Assembly (NCBI RefSeq): GCF_029395675.1
Contig: NZ_CP115184.1
Span: 1,798,001-1,862,000, forward strand
Direction: 5' to 3'
Source of the DNA: Janibacter cremeus
GTDB lineage: Bacteria > Actinomycetota > Actinomycetes > Actinomycetales > Dermatophilaceae
Length of the DNA stretch: 64,000 nt
Part shown: positions 30,192 through 39,125 of the stretch, piece by piece
Numbering within the stretch: position 1 is the stretch's first letter
Layout of the letters: every line of letters starts with the position of its first letter
The notes under the pieces: generated by a model
What the model saw: the letters and a program-made list of their open reading frames with translations, nothing else
Told to the model about the DNA's origin: nothing
Database searches by the model: none
Position numbers and translations under genes: made by a program

Positions 30192-30779
30192 TCAGCGCGG
30201 GGCGTGCACGACCTGCTGGGCGTCGGTCAGCCCCTTCTCGATGACCAGCTCGACCGCGTCGGCGGCGTCGTCGAGGAGGAAGGGCAGCTCCTTGCGCTCG
30301 GTGGAGGAGAAGTCCTTGAGCACGTACGCGGCCGCGTCCATCCGGCCGGGCGGACGGTCGATGCCCACACGCACGCGCACGTAGTCCTTCGTGCCGAAGG
30401 AGGCGGTGATCGAGCGCAGGCCGTTGTGGCCCCCTTCGCCCCCGCCCCGCTTGAGGCGCACCTGGCCGAAGGGGATGTCCAGCTCGTCGTGGATGACGAT
30501 GGTCCGCTCCGGGGGGACGGAGAAGAAGGTCGCCAGACCCTTGGTCGCACCACCGGAGAGGTTCATGTACGAGTGCGGGATCCCGATGATCGTGCGGGTG
30601 CCGGGCACCGGACCCAGTCGGATCGACTCGGCGCTCGCACCGGCCTTGTGCGCCCGCAGGCGGACCCCGGCGCGCTCGGCGAGCAGCTCGACGACCATGG
30701 CCCCCACGTTGTGGCGGTTGCCCGCGTACTTCGGTCCCGGGTTGCCCAGGCCCACCACCAGCCACGTCTCGTCGGTCAC
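30192..30779 (-). CDS. pth: Peptidyl-tRNA hydrolase
   Basis: 195 residues. It releases tRNA from prematurely dropped peptidyl-tRNA. The family residues are visible: [21 protein letters not shown] (Asn and catalytic His), [21 protein letters not shown] (Asp) and [15 protein letters not shown] 30779 has no Shine-Dalgarno, but TAGAGT ends 6 nt upstream, so a leaderless message is likely. This separates it from rplY, whose terminator lies at 30804-30836. Confidence 0.96.
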   Translation of the reverse strand: MTDETWLVVGLGNPGPKYAGNRHNVGAMVVELLAERAGVRLRAHKAGASAESIRLGPVPGTRTIIGIPHSYMNLSGGATKGLATFFSVPPERTIVIHDELDIPFGQVRLKRGGGEGGHNGLRSITASFGTKDYVRVRVGIDRPPGRMDAAAYVLKDFSSTERKELPFLLDDAADAVELVIEKGLTDAQQVVHAPR

Positions 30780-30785
30780 GGGGTC

Positions 30786-30791
30786 ACTCTA
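30786..30791 (-). promoter_or_regulatory. -10 hexamer TAGAGT of a leaderless pth transcript
   Basis: On the minus strand TAGAGT is followed by 6 nt and GTG 30779. The hexamer and spacing are the same as for the CPBP gene at 60500. Confidence 0.5.
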
Positions 30792-30803
30792 GGCAACGAC
30801 GAA

Positions 30804-30836
30804 GGGCGGGACCCCCGGGTGTCGGGGATCCCGCCC
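30804..30836 (-). terminator. rplY terminator
   Basis: The stem GGGCGGGA (30804-30811) with TCCCGCCC (30829-30836) is extended by an inner CCCC/GGGG pair and lies about 20 nt after the rplY stop. It separates rplY from pth. Confidence 0.7.
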
Positions 30837-30855
30837 CTCGGGACGGTCGGGTGGG

Positions 30856-31536
30856 TCACTCCTCGTCGGAGGACTCCTCGCCACCCTCGGCGGCCGGGGC
30901 CTCGGCGGCCTCGGTCTCGGGCTCGTCGTGCTCGACACCGGCCTCCTCCTCGGCCTCGGCGAGCTCGGCCTCGAGCGCCTCGGCGGAGATCTGCTGGGTG
31001 ACGTTGACGACCAGGGTGTCCGGGTCGGAGACGAGGGTCGCGCCCGAGGGCATGGTGACGTCGCTCGCGTGGATCATGGTGCCGACCTCGGCGTCCTCGA
31101 CGGAGACGACGAGGTTGTCGGGCAGGTCCATCGGGTCGGCCTCGATCTCGAGGGTCTGGGCGTCGACGGTGACGACGGTCTCCGGGGCGGCCTCGCCCTC
31201 GACGTGGACCGGGACCTCGACGACGACCTTCTCGCCCTTCTTGACGATGACGAGGTCGACGTGCTCGATGATCGGCTTGATCGGGTCGCGCTGGACGTCC
31301 TTGGCCAGGGCGAGCTGGTCCTTCTCGCCCTCGACGGCGATCGTCAGCAGGGCGTTGGGGTTCTTCAGCGCCTGGAAGGTGTCGTGGAAGGGCAGGGCGA
31401 GGTGGGTCGGGGCCTCGCCGTGGCCGTAGAGGACGGCCGGGACCTTGTCGGCGCGACGCAGCTTGCGGGCCGCGCCCTTGCCGAACTCGGTGCGCTTGTC
31501 GCTGGCGAGACGGATCTCGTCGTGCTTGGGGGCCAT
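30856..31536 (-). CDS. rplY: 50S ribosomal protein L25 / general stress protein Ctc
   Basis: 226 residues from ATG 31536, with AAGGAG 8 nt upstream. The N-terminal L25 domain (about 5-95) binds 5S rRNA (EFGKGAARKLRRADKVPAVLYGHG). The beta-rich TL5/Ctc domain (about 100-190) is followed by a very acidic Glu/Ala tail (about 190-226), usual in actinobacteria. It keeps the classical neighbourhood of prs and pth, although here the exporter and CGNR genes lie between it and prs. Confidence 0.95.
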   Translation of the reverse strand: MAPKHDEIRLASDKRTEFGKGAARKLRRADKVPAVLYGHGEAPTHLALPFHDTFQALKNPNALLTIAVEGEKDQLALAKDVQRDPIKPIIEHVDLVIVKKGEKVVVEVPVHVEGEAAPETVVTVDAQTLEIEADPMDLPDNLVVSVEDAEVGTMIHASDVTMPSGATLVSDPDTLVVNVTQQISAEALEAELAEAEEEAGVEHDEPETEAAEAPAAEGGEESSDEE

Positions 31537-31721
31537 GGTGGAACTCCTTGTGGGGCAGGGGTGCCCGCGCAGGGAGCGGGCGTGTCTCGTGGGGCGGTGG
31601 CCTCGACGCGGGACACGGCGCGGACGGATGTCGACGCGCGGGCGAACCCACGGGGCGGCACCGCGTCGATCACGGACAGCTGCGACCGTGCAGCGTCCCT
31701 CGCCGAGGCAACCCGTTGATC

Positions 31722-32750
31722 CTAGTGGACCTCCTCGGAGGCACCAAACTCGGCGAGGACGGCGGGGTCGACGTCGTCGGCGGGCACCGGCCGCGCTGCC
31801 GGGGCCCTCCCTTCGCCCAGCTTGACCGCGACGACGCCGGCGAGGATCGCCACTCCACCGAGGACCTGGACGAGGGACATGGCCTGGTCGACGAGCACCC
31901 AGGCGAAGGCGATCGAGAACAGCACCTCGCTCAGGCCGACGAAGGAGGCGACAGTGCCCCCGAGCAGGCGGGCGGACGCGATGCCCGCTGCATAGGCGAC
32001 CGCTCCCGCGACGACGGCGAGCTCGACGACCGCGACCCACCACGGCGCGGACCACCCCGACAGCTCGACGGGCTCGGTCGACGCGCTCATGGGCAACCAG
32101 CCGAGCACCGCGCCGACGACGAGCACCAGCGCACCGACGGCCAGTCCGGCGCCGGCGAACCCGATCGGCGGCAGGGCCTCCTCCTCCTGTGCGGAGACGA
32201 GGAAGAAGACGACGAGGCCGACCGCCGCGAGAACACCCCACACGACGCCGACGACGTCGACCCGCGCCCCGGAGAAGACGTCGAGGACGAGCACGAGCCC
32301 GACGAGGGCTGCGACGACGCCGAAGCCGGTCAGGCCCGAGGGGCGACGCCCGTGGCGCAGCCAGATCCACGCGACGATGAGCACCGGTGCCAGGTACTCC
32401 AGCAGCAGGGCGACGCCGACGGAGAGGCGCTCGACCGCCATGAAGTAGGCGAACTGGCACCCCGCGACCGCGAAGAACCCGTAGGCGATGATCCGGCCGG
32501 CGTTGCGGCGCGCCAGGTGCCAGTGCCCGCGCATGGCGAGCAGGGCGGGGACGACCATGAGCAGCGCCGCCCCGACGATCCGGGCGGTGACGACCGCGCC
32601 GGCACTCCACCCGGTCTCCATCAGCGCCGAGCCGAAGGTCCCCGACGAGCCGAAGGTCGCCGCCGAGAGGAGGGCGACCATCAGGCCGAGGACGAAGGGC
32701 GTCTGCCGCGGGGCGGACTGGATGGATGACACGGGCGGTCCTTGGATCAT
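31722..32750 (-). CDS. EamA-family (DMT) transporter
   Basis: 342 residues with ten hydrophobic helices arranged as two EamA repeats (about 15-155 and 170-310). Signatures are AATFGSSGTFGSALM near the start and EYLAPVLIVAWIWL at the end of repeat one. Members export amino acids, other metabolites or drugs; the substrate is unknown. It is divergent from the CGNR gene across 55 bp containing a 14-bp direct repeat, a common arrangement for a regulator and its exporter. The C-terminus is an acidic tail. Confidence 0.85.
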   Translation of the reverse strand: MIQGPPVSSIQSAPRQTPFVLGLMVALLSAATFGSSGTFGSALMETGWSAGAVVTARIVGAALLMVVPALLAMRGHWHLARRNAGRIIAYGFFAVAGCQFAYFMAVERLSVGVALLLEYLAPVLIVAWIWLRHGRRPSGLTGFGVVAALVGLVLVLDVFSGARVDVVGVVWGVLAAVGLVVFFLVSAQEEEALPPIGFAGAGLAVGALVLVVGAVLGWLPMSASTEPVELSGWSAPWWVAVVELAVVAGAVAYAAGIASARLLGGTVASFVGLSEVLFSIAFAWVLVDQAMSLVQVLGGVAILAGVVAVKLGEGRAPAARPVPADDVDPAVLAEFGASEEVH

Positions 32751-32762
32751 GAGTGAAGTAGC

Positions 32763-32823
32763 CTTTTGCCCATGACGCTAGACCTACCAAGGATCAGGAG
32801 TCAACATGACTTTTGCCCATGAC
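32763..32823. promoter_or_regulatory. 14-bp direct repeat (operator candidate) between exporter and CGNR genes
   Basis: CTTTTGCCCATGAC occurs at 32763-32776 and again at 32810-32823, 47 bp apart. The second copy overlaps the first codons of the CGNR gene, and the first lies just upstream of the exporter start. A perfect 14-mer at this spacing in a divergent promoter suggests a binding site, probably for the CGNR protein. Confidence 0.5.
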
Positions 32824-33348
32824 ACGGAGGTCGCGCTGCGGACCGCCGCGGCGCTGGTGAACACGGGCGGGGACGACGTCGACACGTTGGCCACGACGGC
32901 CGAGCTGGACGAGTTCTACGTGGCGTGGGGCTGGACCGGTCGCCACGACGGGAGCCCAACCGAGCTGGCCGAGGTGCGAGCACTGCGCCCGCGGCTGCAC
33001 GAGATCTGGCTCGCGGCCGGCGACGTCGAGCGCACCGTCGGGCTGGTCAACGAGCTGCTGCGCACCGGCCGGGCCCTCCCCCAGCTCGTCGAGCACGGCG
33101 ACTACGGCTGGCACATCCACGCCACCGACCCGGAGGCGACGCTCGCGCAACGCATGCAGGTCGAGGCGGCGATGGCCTTCGTCGACGTCGTCCGCGTCGG
33201 CGAGCTCTCCCGCCTGCGGGTATGCGCCGCCGCCGACTGCGACAACGTGCTCGTCGACCTCTCCCGCAACCGCTCGCGCCGTTACTGCGAGGGCGGCTGC
33301 GGCAACCGGCTCGCCGCGGCCGCCTACCGCTCCCGGCGTGAGGGCTGA
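32806..33348 (+). CDS. CGNR zinc-finger regulator-like protein
   Basis: 180 residues. An N-terminal helical ABATE-like domain (about 1-125, LRTAAALVNTGGDDVDTLATTAELDEF) is followed by the C-terminal CGNR zinc ribbon (RVCAAADCDNVLVDLSRNRSRRYCEGGCGNRLAAAAYR), whose cysteines should bind zinc and whose basic residues suit DNA binding. Members are predicted transcription regulators. Divergence from the exporter and the repeated site in between point to control of that pump. ATG 32806 has AGGAG upstream. Confidence 0.85.
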   Translation: MTFAHDTEVALRTAAALVNTGGDDVDTLATTAELDEFYVAWGWTGRHDGSPTELAEVRALRPRLHEIWLAAGDVERTVGLVNELLRTGRALPQLVEHGDYGWHIHATDPEATLAQRMQVEAAMAFVDVVRVGELSRLRVCAAADCDNVLVDLSRNRSRRYCEGGCGNRLAAAAYRSRREG

Positions 33349-33392
33349 CCTGCGGAGCGGACGACAAGGTGGGGATGGGCACGACTCAGGCC

Positions 33393-33446
33393 AAAGCCCG
33401 GACCGCGGGGTCGAGGTGCGCTCGAACGTCGAGTCGTCCGGGCTTT
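33393..33446 (+). terminator. Inverted repeat after the CGNR gene
   Basis: AAAGCCCGGAC (33393-33403) pairs with GTCCGGGCTTT (33436-33446); ACGACTC/GAGTCGT arms nearby can compete or extend it. It lies 45 nt after the CGNR stop, in the convergent region before prs. Confidence 0.55.
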
Positions 33447-33496
33447 GCGCCAAGTGCCCGCCCCAGCTTGTCGGCCGCGACGCCCGGGCAGCACAG

Positions 33497-33536
33497 CGAA
33501 GGGGCCGGTCACCGTGCGGCGACCGGCCCCCCTTCG
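33497..33536 (-). terminator. prs terminator built from the CGAAGGGG motif pair
   Basis: CGAAGGGGCCGGTC (33497-33510) pairs with GACCGGCC...CCTTCG (33521-33536), lying 11 nt after the prs stop. The right arm contains a full CCCCCTTCG copy. No U-tract is seen. Confidence 0.65.
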
Positions 33537-33546
33537 CGCTCGTGGA

Positions 33547-34518
33547 TCAGGTGAAGAGGCTGGTGACCGAGCCGTCCTCGAAGACCTCACGGATCGCGCG
33601 GGAGACGAGCGGCGCGATCGAGAGCTCGGTCAGGCAGTCGAAGCGCTGCTCCTCGGTGAGCGGGAGGGTGTCGGTGACGATGATCTCCTCGGCGGCGCAC
33701 GCGTCCATCCGCTCGACGGCAGGGCCGGAGAAGATGGCGTGCGTCGCGGCGATGATCACGCCGGCGGCGCCATCGGCCATGAGGGCGTCGGCGGCCTTGG
33801 TGATCGTGCCCGCGGTGTCGATCATGTCGTCGACGAGCACGCACCACCGGCCCTCGACCTCACCGACGACGCGGTTGGCGACCATCTCGTTGGGCCGGTC
33901 GATGTCGCGCGTCTTGTGGATGAAGGCCAGCGGCACTCCCCCGAGCTGCCGCGACCACTGCTCGGCCACCTTGATCCGGCCGGCGTCCGGGGAGACGACG
34001 GAGAGCTTGCGGTCGCCGTACTTCTCGTTGACGTAGCTCGCGAGGATCCGCCGGGCCATGAGGTGGTCGACCGGCCCGTCGAAGAAGCCCTGGATCTGGT
34101 CGGTGTGCAGGTCGACCGTGATCAGGCGGTCGGCGCCCGCCGTCTTGAACATGTCGGCCATGAGGCGCGCGGAGATCGGCTCGCGGCCGCGGTGCTTCTT
34201 GTCCTGGCGCGCGTAGCCGTAGAACGGCATGACCACGGTGATCCGCTTGGCGCTGGCACGCTTGAGCGCGTCGACCATGAGCAGCTGCTCCATGATCGCC
34301 TCGTTGATCGGCGTGGAGTGGCTCTGCAGCACGAACGCGTCGCAGCCGCGAACCGACTCCTCGTAGCGGACGTAGATCTCGCCGTTGGCGAAGTCGTACG
34401 CGCTCGTCGGCACCAGCTCGGTGTCGAGCTCCGCGGCCACGGCGTCGGCCAAGGCCGGGTGGGTGCGTCCGGTGAAGACCATGAGGTTCTTCTCCGGAGT
34501 CTTGTGGATGCCGGTCAC
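33547..34518 (-). CDS. prs: Ribose-phosphate pyrophosphokinase
   Basis: 323 residues. It makes PRPP from ribose-5-phosphate and ATP. Features are FANGEIYVRYEESVRG, the flexible-loop KKHRGREPISARL, the metal-binding DLHTDQIQGFFD and the PRPP loop VLVDDMIDTAGTI. GTG 34518 overlaps the glmU stop as GTGA, so the genes are coupled as in most actinobacteria. Confidence 0.97.
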   Translation of the reverse strand: MTGIHKTPEKNLMVFTGRTHPALADAVAAELDTELVPTSAYDFANGEIYVRYEESVRGCDAFVLQSHSTPINEAIMEQLLMVDALKRASAKRITVVMPFYGYARQDKKHRGREPISARLMADMFKTAGADRLITVDLHTDQIQGFFDGPVDHLMARRILASYVNEKYGDRKLSVVSPDAGRIKVAEQWSRQLGGVPLAFIHKTRDIDRPNEMVANRVVGEVEGRWCVLVDDMIDTAGTITKAADALMADGAAGVIIAATHAIFSGPAVERMDACAAEEIIVTDTLPLTEEQRFDCLTELSIAPLVSRAIREVFEDGSVTSLFT

Positions 34519-35999
34519 TGGGTGTCCTCGCTGCTGTCGGGGGTGGGTTCGGGCGAAGGGAGCTGTGCTGCGGCCTGCGCGGCGGCCGCGGTCGAGGTGC
34601 CGGCGCGTCGCAGGTCGACCCAGCCCTCGATGTTGCGCTGGCGGCCGCGGGCCACGCCGAGCTGGCCCGGGCCGACGTCGTCGATCACGGCGGAGCCGGC
34701 CGCGACGTAGGCGCCGTCCGCGACCTCGACGGGGGCGACGAGCACGGAGTTGGAGCCGACGAAGGAGTGCCGGCCGACGACCGTGCGGTGCTTGGCGACG
34801 CCGTCGTAGTTGGCGAAGATCGTACCGGCGCCGATGTTGGCCCCCGCCCTGATGTCGGCATCGCCGGCGTAGGTCAGGTGGGGCACCTTGGCGCCCTCGC
34901 CGATCGTCGTGTTCTTCGTCTCCACGAAGCCGCCGATCTTCCCCTTGGCACCGAGCACGGTGCCGGGCCGCAGGTAGGAGTAGGGGCCGACGGTGGCGCC
35001 GGCACCGATGACGGCGAGGGCGCCCTCTGTGCGCTTGATCTCGGCCCCGTCCCCGACCTCGCAGTCGGTGAGGGTCACGTCCGGACCGACGAAGGCCTCC
35101 GCGCCGATCGACGTCGCACCCAGCAGCTGCGTACCGGGCAGGACGGTCGTGTCCCGGCCGATGCTCACGTCGACGTCGATCCAGGTGGTGTCGGGGTCGA
35201 CGATGGTCACGCCGGCGCGCATGTGGCGCTCGCAGGTGCGGCGGTTGAGCTCCTTGCCGAGATCGGCGAGCTGGACCCGGTCGTTGACGCCCTCGGTCTG
35301 CCACAGGTCGGTCAGGACGTGCGCGGCCACCCGGCCGCCCGCGGTACGGGCGAGCTGGAGGACGTCGGTGAGGTACTTCTCGCCCTGGGCGTTGTCGGTG
35401 GTCACGTTGGCCAGCTCGCGACGCAGGACCGCGGCGTCGAAGGCATAGATCCCGGAGTTGATCTCGGTGATCGCCCGCTCGTCGTCGGTCGCGTCCTTGA
35501 ACTCCACGATCCGCTCGACGTTGCCGTCCGCGTCGCGCACGATCCGGCCGTAGGCCTTCCCGTCGTCGAGGACCGAGGTGACGACGGTGACGGCGGCGGA
35601 GGCCTCGACGTGGGCGCGGGTCAGGTCGGTGAGCGTCTCCGCGGACAGCAGCGGCACGTCACCCATGGTGACGACGACGGTCCCGGTGAGGTCGGCGGGC
35701 AGCGCGGTCAGCCCGCACTCGACGGCGCGGCCGGTGCCCTTGATCTCGTCCTGGTCGGCGATGGTGCAGGCCCGCTCGACCCGGGCGTTGAAGTCCTCGA
35801 CGAAGGCCGCGACCCGGTCGCGCTGGTGGCGGACGACGACCACGGTCTCGGCGGCCCCGGCGGCCGAGGCCGCACGCATCGCGTGGCCGAGGAGCGGAGC
35901 CCCGCCGATGGGATGGAGGACCTTGGGGAGGGTCGACTTCATCCGGGTGCCCTCGCCCGCGGCGAGGATGATGACTGCGTCGGGGCGGACGTCGTTCAC
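34515..35999 (-). CDS. glmU: Bifunctional GlcN-1-P acetyltransferase / GlcNAc-1-P uridyltransferase
   Basis: 494 residues, close to the mycobacterial length. The N-terminal pyrophosphorylase (1-230) has LAAGEGTRMKSTLPKVLH. The C-terminal left-handed beta-helix acetyltransferase (about 255-455) has the hexapeptide series and VETKNTTIGEGAKVPHLTYAGDADI with the catalytic His. The Ala/Pro/Ser tail after 460 is variable. It makes UDP-GlcNAc for peptidoglycan. GTG 35999 has GGAG 8 nt upstream and is a better fit than a longer in-frame start. Confidence 0.96.
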   Translation of the reverse strand: MNDVRPDAVIILAAGEGTRMKSTLPKVLHPIGGAPLLGHAMRAASAAGAAETVVVVRHQRDRVAAFVEDFNARVERACTIADQDEIKGTGRAVECGLTALPADLTGTVVVTMGDVPLLSAETLTDLTRAHVEASAAVTVVTSVLDDGKAYGRIVRDADGNVERIVEFKDATDDERAITEINSGIYAFDAAVLRRELANVTTDNAQGEKYLTDVLQLARTAGGRVAAHVLTDLWQTEGVNDRVQLADLGKELNRRTCERHMRAGVTIVDPDTTWIDVDVSIGRDTTVLPGTQLLGATSIGAEAFVGPDVTLTDCEVGDGAEIKRTEGALAVIGAGATVGPYSYLRPGTVLGAKGKIGGFVETKNTTIGEGAKVPHLTYAGDADIRAGANIGAGTIFANYDGVAKHRTVVGRHSFVGSNSVLVAPVEVADGAYVAAGSAVIDDVGPGQLGVARGRQRNIEGWVDLRRAGTSTAAAAQAAAQLPSPEPTPDSSEDTQ

Positions 36000-36232
36000 G
36001 CGATGTTCTCCGGGAGGTCGGGTGTGCGGCTGGACGTCTGGGCCGCCCAAGCCACTGTATCCGCCTCTCGGCGGGTGCCGGGCCACGGGGACCGCGGCCC
36101 GGGGTCCAGCGGCTCGCCGTACCGCTCGCCGCACGTTCGGGCCGAAGGGGGTGCCCGCCGCGGCGTACGGGAGGAGACTGGCTGTGACGCGCGCAGGGGA
36201 ACGCGTTCCGCAAACGGGCTCGGGGGTTCGTC

Positions 36233-37066
36233 ATGAATGTCACGCCGTGGTACCCACTCGGCGCCGGGGACGGGCGCTCCGGGCTGGTCACCGGGGTGCA
36301 GCACCTGCTGCGTCGCGCGGGGCACCCGCTCGTCGCGGACGGGATCTTCGGCCCCGCGACCGAGTCGGCCGTGCGCGACGTCCAGACGTCCGCCGGGCTG
36401 CCGTCCACGGGCGAGCTCGACCGGGAGACCTGGAGGCAGGTGGTGGTCCCGGCCGGCCCCGGGGACTCCGGTGAAGCCGTGATGGCGATCCAGGCGACCC
36501 AGCTGGGGTCGTTCATCGACGAGCCGCTGCTGCTGGTCGACGGGGACTTCGGCCCGGTGACGGCCGAGCGCGTCCGTCGCTTCCAGGAGATGTGGGGCCT
36601 GACCCGGGACGGTATCGCGGGGCAGGAGACCTGGAGCTTCGTCTCGGCTCCGCCGCGTGATCTGTGGCCGCTCGCCAAGGTCGGGCAGACCATGGCCGAC
36701 AACTGGCGGGTGCGCGCGGTGCAGCACCTGCTCGTCCAGCACGGTGCCGGCCTCACCGTCGACGGCGACTACGGGCCCCTGACCGGCGAGGCGATGCGCC
36801 AGTTCCAGCTGGGTCTGAGAGCGCGGTACGTCAGCACCACGACGGGCCAGCTCGACTGGCCGGCGTTGGTCGTCACCGTCGGTCCCGGTGACACCGGCGC
36901 CGCCGTCGCGGCGGTGCAGTCCCTGGTGTCCGTCCTCGAGGACGGCGACTTCGGCCCCGTGACCGAGCAGGCGGTCCGGGACCTCCAGTCGGTCTTCGTC
37001 CCGCCTGCCGACGGGATCGTCGGGCCGCAGACCTGGCACGTGCTCGTCGTGCCGAAGTCGGAGTGA
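36233..37066 (+). CDS. Protein of four peptidoglycan-binding (PGB_1) repeats
   Basis: 277 residues made almost wholly of four tandem PGB_1 repeats, at about 17-75, 80-140, 150-215 and 222-277. Each holds a version of VQHLL...VDGDFGPVT...VRRFQ...DGIVGPQTW. No catalytic domain, membrane helix or clear signal peptide is seen. It may bind wall glycan or stem peptide, or be a cytoplasmic remnant of a larger hydrolase. ATG 36233 lacks a good Shine-Dalgarno. It is divergent from glmU across 230 bp and convergent with ptsI. Confidence 0.75.
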   Translation: MNVTPWYPLGAGDGRSGLVTGVQHLLRRAGHPLVADGIFGPATESAVRDVQTSAGLPSTGELDRETWRQVVVPAGPGDSGEAVMAIQATQLGSFIDEPLLLVDGDFGPVTAERVRRFQEMWGLTRDGIAGQETWSFVSAPPRDLWPLAKVGQTMADNWRVRAVQHLLVQHGAGLTVDGDYGPLTGEAMRQFQLGLRARYVSTTTGQLDWPALVVTVGPGDTGAAVAAVQSLVSVLEDGDFGPVTEQAVRDLQSVFVPPADGIVGPQTWHVLVVPKSE

Positions 37067-37085
37067 CCCTCACCGCGTCAGCGCC

Positions 37086-38774
37086 TCACAGGATGCTCGT
37101 CAGCTCCGCGGCCGCCTGACCGACCACGGTCGCCCGGGCCTCCGAAGCGGTCCTGGCATCCCGTGCTGCGGCAGCCAACCGCCGGCAGTCCGGCAGCGAG
37201 TGCGTGGACAGCGCGAATCGGACCAGAGCCACCCTGCTGGGCGCCATCGACAGGCTCGAGACGCCGAGCCCCACGAGGACGAGCGCCAGGAGCGGGTCGC
37301 CGGCAGCCTCGCCGCACACACCGATGGGGGTCCCGGTCACCGCTCCCCCGTCGCACGCGGCGGCGACGACGTCGATGACCGCGGGCTGCCACGGGTCGAG
37401 GAGGTCGGAGAGCGCGCCCTGCATCCGGTCCGCGGCCAGCGTGTACTGGGACAGGTCGTTGGTACCGATGCTCGCGAAGTCGACGTCGGCGAGCACGTGC
37501 CGGGAGCGCAGGGCGGCGGCCGGCACCTCGATCATCACGCCGGCCTTGGGCAGTCCGTGCTCACGGACGCGACGGGCGAACCAGTCGGCCTCCTCGGCGG
37601 TGGCCACCATCGGTGCCATCACGCGCACGTCCGCGCCGGTGTCCCTCGCCGCGAGGGCGAGGGCCGCGAGCTGGGAGTCGAGCAGGTCGGGGCGCTCGGC
37701 GGACAGCCGCAGCCCGCGCCGCCCCAGGGCGGGGTTCTCCTCCGGACCGAGGTCGGCGAAGGCGAGCGGCTTGTCGGCACCGGCGTCGAGGGTGCGCACG
37801 ACGACACGACGGTCGCCGAAGGGGGTGAGGACCCTGCGGTAGACCTCCGCCTGCTCGTCAACGGTCGGGGCCGTCGCGGCCGAGAGGAAGACGAACTCGG
37901 TGCGGAAGAGGCCCACGCCCTCGACGTCCTCGGCGGCGGCGGCGACCGCGTCCTCGACGTCGCCGATGTTGGCCAGCAGGGGGACGTCGTGGCCGTCGAG
38001 GGTGCGCCCCGGGCCGGACGAGCCGGCCAGCGCGGCGGTCCGGCGCTCCCGGCGGGTCGCCAGGTCGGCGACGAAGGCCTCGGTCGGATCGATCGTCACG
38101 GCCCCGGTGTCACCGTCGACGGCCACCGGCGTCCCGGCGGGCAGCTCGAGGGCACCCTCGCACTGGACGACCGCGGGGATGCCCCGCTGTGCGGCGAGGA
38201 TGGCGGTGTGGCTGGTGCGCCCACCGCCGCTGGTGACGATGGCGAGCACGAGTGCGCGGTCGAGGACGGCCGTCTCGGCGGGCGCGAGGTCCTCGGCGAC
38301 GATGACGCTCGGCCCGGTCAGTGGGGGCACGCCCGGCGCCGGGACGCCGAGGACGACCGCCACGGCTCGCGCCCCCACGTCACGCAGGTCGGCGACGCGT
38401 TCGGCGAAGTAGCCGCCGAGCGCCTCGAACTGCACCACGAACTCCTCGATCGCGGCCTCGATCGCGCTCGCCGGTCCCTTGCCCGCCGTGAGGTGCTTCC
38501 CGGCGGCCTTGTGCAGGCTCTTGTCGCGGGCGATGAGGGCGGTGGCGGAGAGGATCTGGGCAGCGGTGTCCTCCGCACGCCCGGCCCGCCCCTCGAGGTC
38601 GACGGCGACCGCCTCGAAGGCCACCTTCACCTCGGCGAGGGCGGCGTCCGGGTCGTTCGCCGCCGGCTCGCCCTCGGGTGCGCGGACCGGCGGGGCCACG
38701 AGGACCACCGGGCCGTATGCGCTGCCCGGGGAGACGCCGATCCCGCGGTGGGTGCCGCGACCCCCTTCGCCCAT
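37086..38774 (-). CDS. ptsI: PTS enzyme I
   Basis: 562 residues. It takes phosphate from phosphoenolpyruvate and passes it to HPr. The active His189 lies in TSGGGRTSHTAIL. The PEP-binding barrel has GLFRTEFVFL, DAGADKPLAF, MIEVPAAALRS, GTNDLSQYTLA and the Cys in GVCGEAAGDP. ATG 38774 has AGGAG 8 nt upstream and lies 5 nt after the ptsH stop, so it is the last gene of the fruR-fruK-fruA-ptsH-ptsI operon. The N-terminal M-G-E-G-G codons are a CGAAGGGGG copy. Confidence 0.96.
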   Translation of the reverse strand: MGEGGRGTHRGIGVSPGSAYGPVVLVAPPVRAPEGEPAANDPDAALAEVKVAFEAVAVDLEGRAGRAEDTAAQILSATALIARDKSLHKAAGKHLTAGKGPASAIEAAIEEFVVQFEALGGYFAERVADLRDVGARAVAVVLGVPAPGVPPLTGPSVIVAEDLAPAETAVLDRALVLAIVTSGGGRTSHTAILAAQRGIPAVVQCEGALELPAGTPVAVDGDTGAVTIDPTEAFVADLATRRERRTAALAGSSGPGRTLDGHDVPLLANIGDVEDAVAAAAEDVEGVGLFRTEFVFLSAATAPTVDEQAEVYRRVLTPFGDRRVVVRTLDAGADKPLAFADLGPEENPALGRRGLRLSAERPDLLDSQLAALALAARDTGADVRVMAPMVATAEEADWFARRVREHGLPKAGVMIEVPAAALRSRHVLADVDFASIGTNDLSQYTLAADRMQGALSDLLDPWQPAVIDVVAAACDGGAVTGTPIGVCGEAAGDPLLALVLVGLGVSSLSMAPSRVALVRFALSTHSLPDCRRLAAAARDARTASEARATVVGQAAAELTSIL

Positions 38775-38779
38775 GGAAC

Positions 38780-39052
38780 TCACTCCTGCGAGTCGAGGTC
38801 GGTCTCGAGGAGGGTGACGAGCCCGTCGAGGACGGCATCCGCGCCCTCGCCCTCCGCCGTGAGCTCCACCGTCTCCCCGTGCTTGGCGCCGAGCGCCATG
38901 ACGCCGAGGATGCTCGTCGCGTCGACCGGCTCCTCACCCGGGCGGGCGATCTCGACGTCGAGGCCCGACTCGCTGGCCTGCTCGACGAAGAGCGCGGCGG
39001 GGCGGGCGTGCAGGCCGACGGACGAGGCGATGGTGGTGGTGCGACTGGCCAT
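38780..39052 (-). CDS. ptsH: Phosphocarrier protein HPr
   Basis: 90 residues from ATG 39052, with AGGAG upstream. The phosphorylated His15 is in VGLHARPAA. The region of the regulatory serine is DATSILGVMALGAKHGETVEL. It relays phosphate from EI to the fructose and GlcNAc EIIA domains encoded nearby. A 73-nt gap after fruA contains a CCCGG-type hairpin that may adjust expression relative to fruA. Confidence 0.96.
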   Translation of the reverse strand: MASRTTTIASSVGLHARPAALFVEQASESGLDVEIARPGEEPVDATSILGVMALGAKHGETVELTAEGEGADAVLDGLVTLLETDLDSQE

Positions 39053-39125
39053 GGTTTCTCCTGGTGGTGTGGTGGTGGTCGGCAGGCGCCCGGGGTCCGT
39101 CGGGGACGTCCGGGATCCCACTCTG

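Noticed and set aside
26343..31001. A 1552-codon plus-strand open frame antisense to mfd, pth and rplY
   Set aside because: Composition is dominated by Val, Asp, Leu, Gly, Arg and His, typical of the antisense frame of high-G+C genes, and mfd is unmistakable on the other strand.
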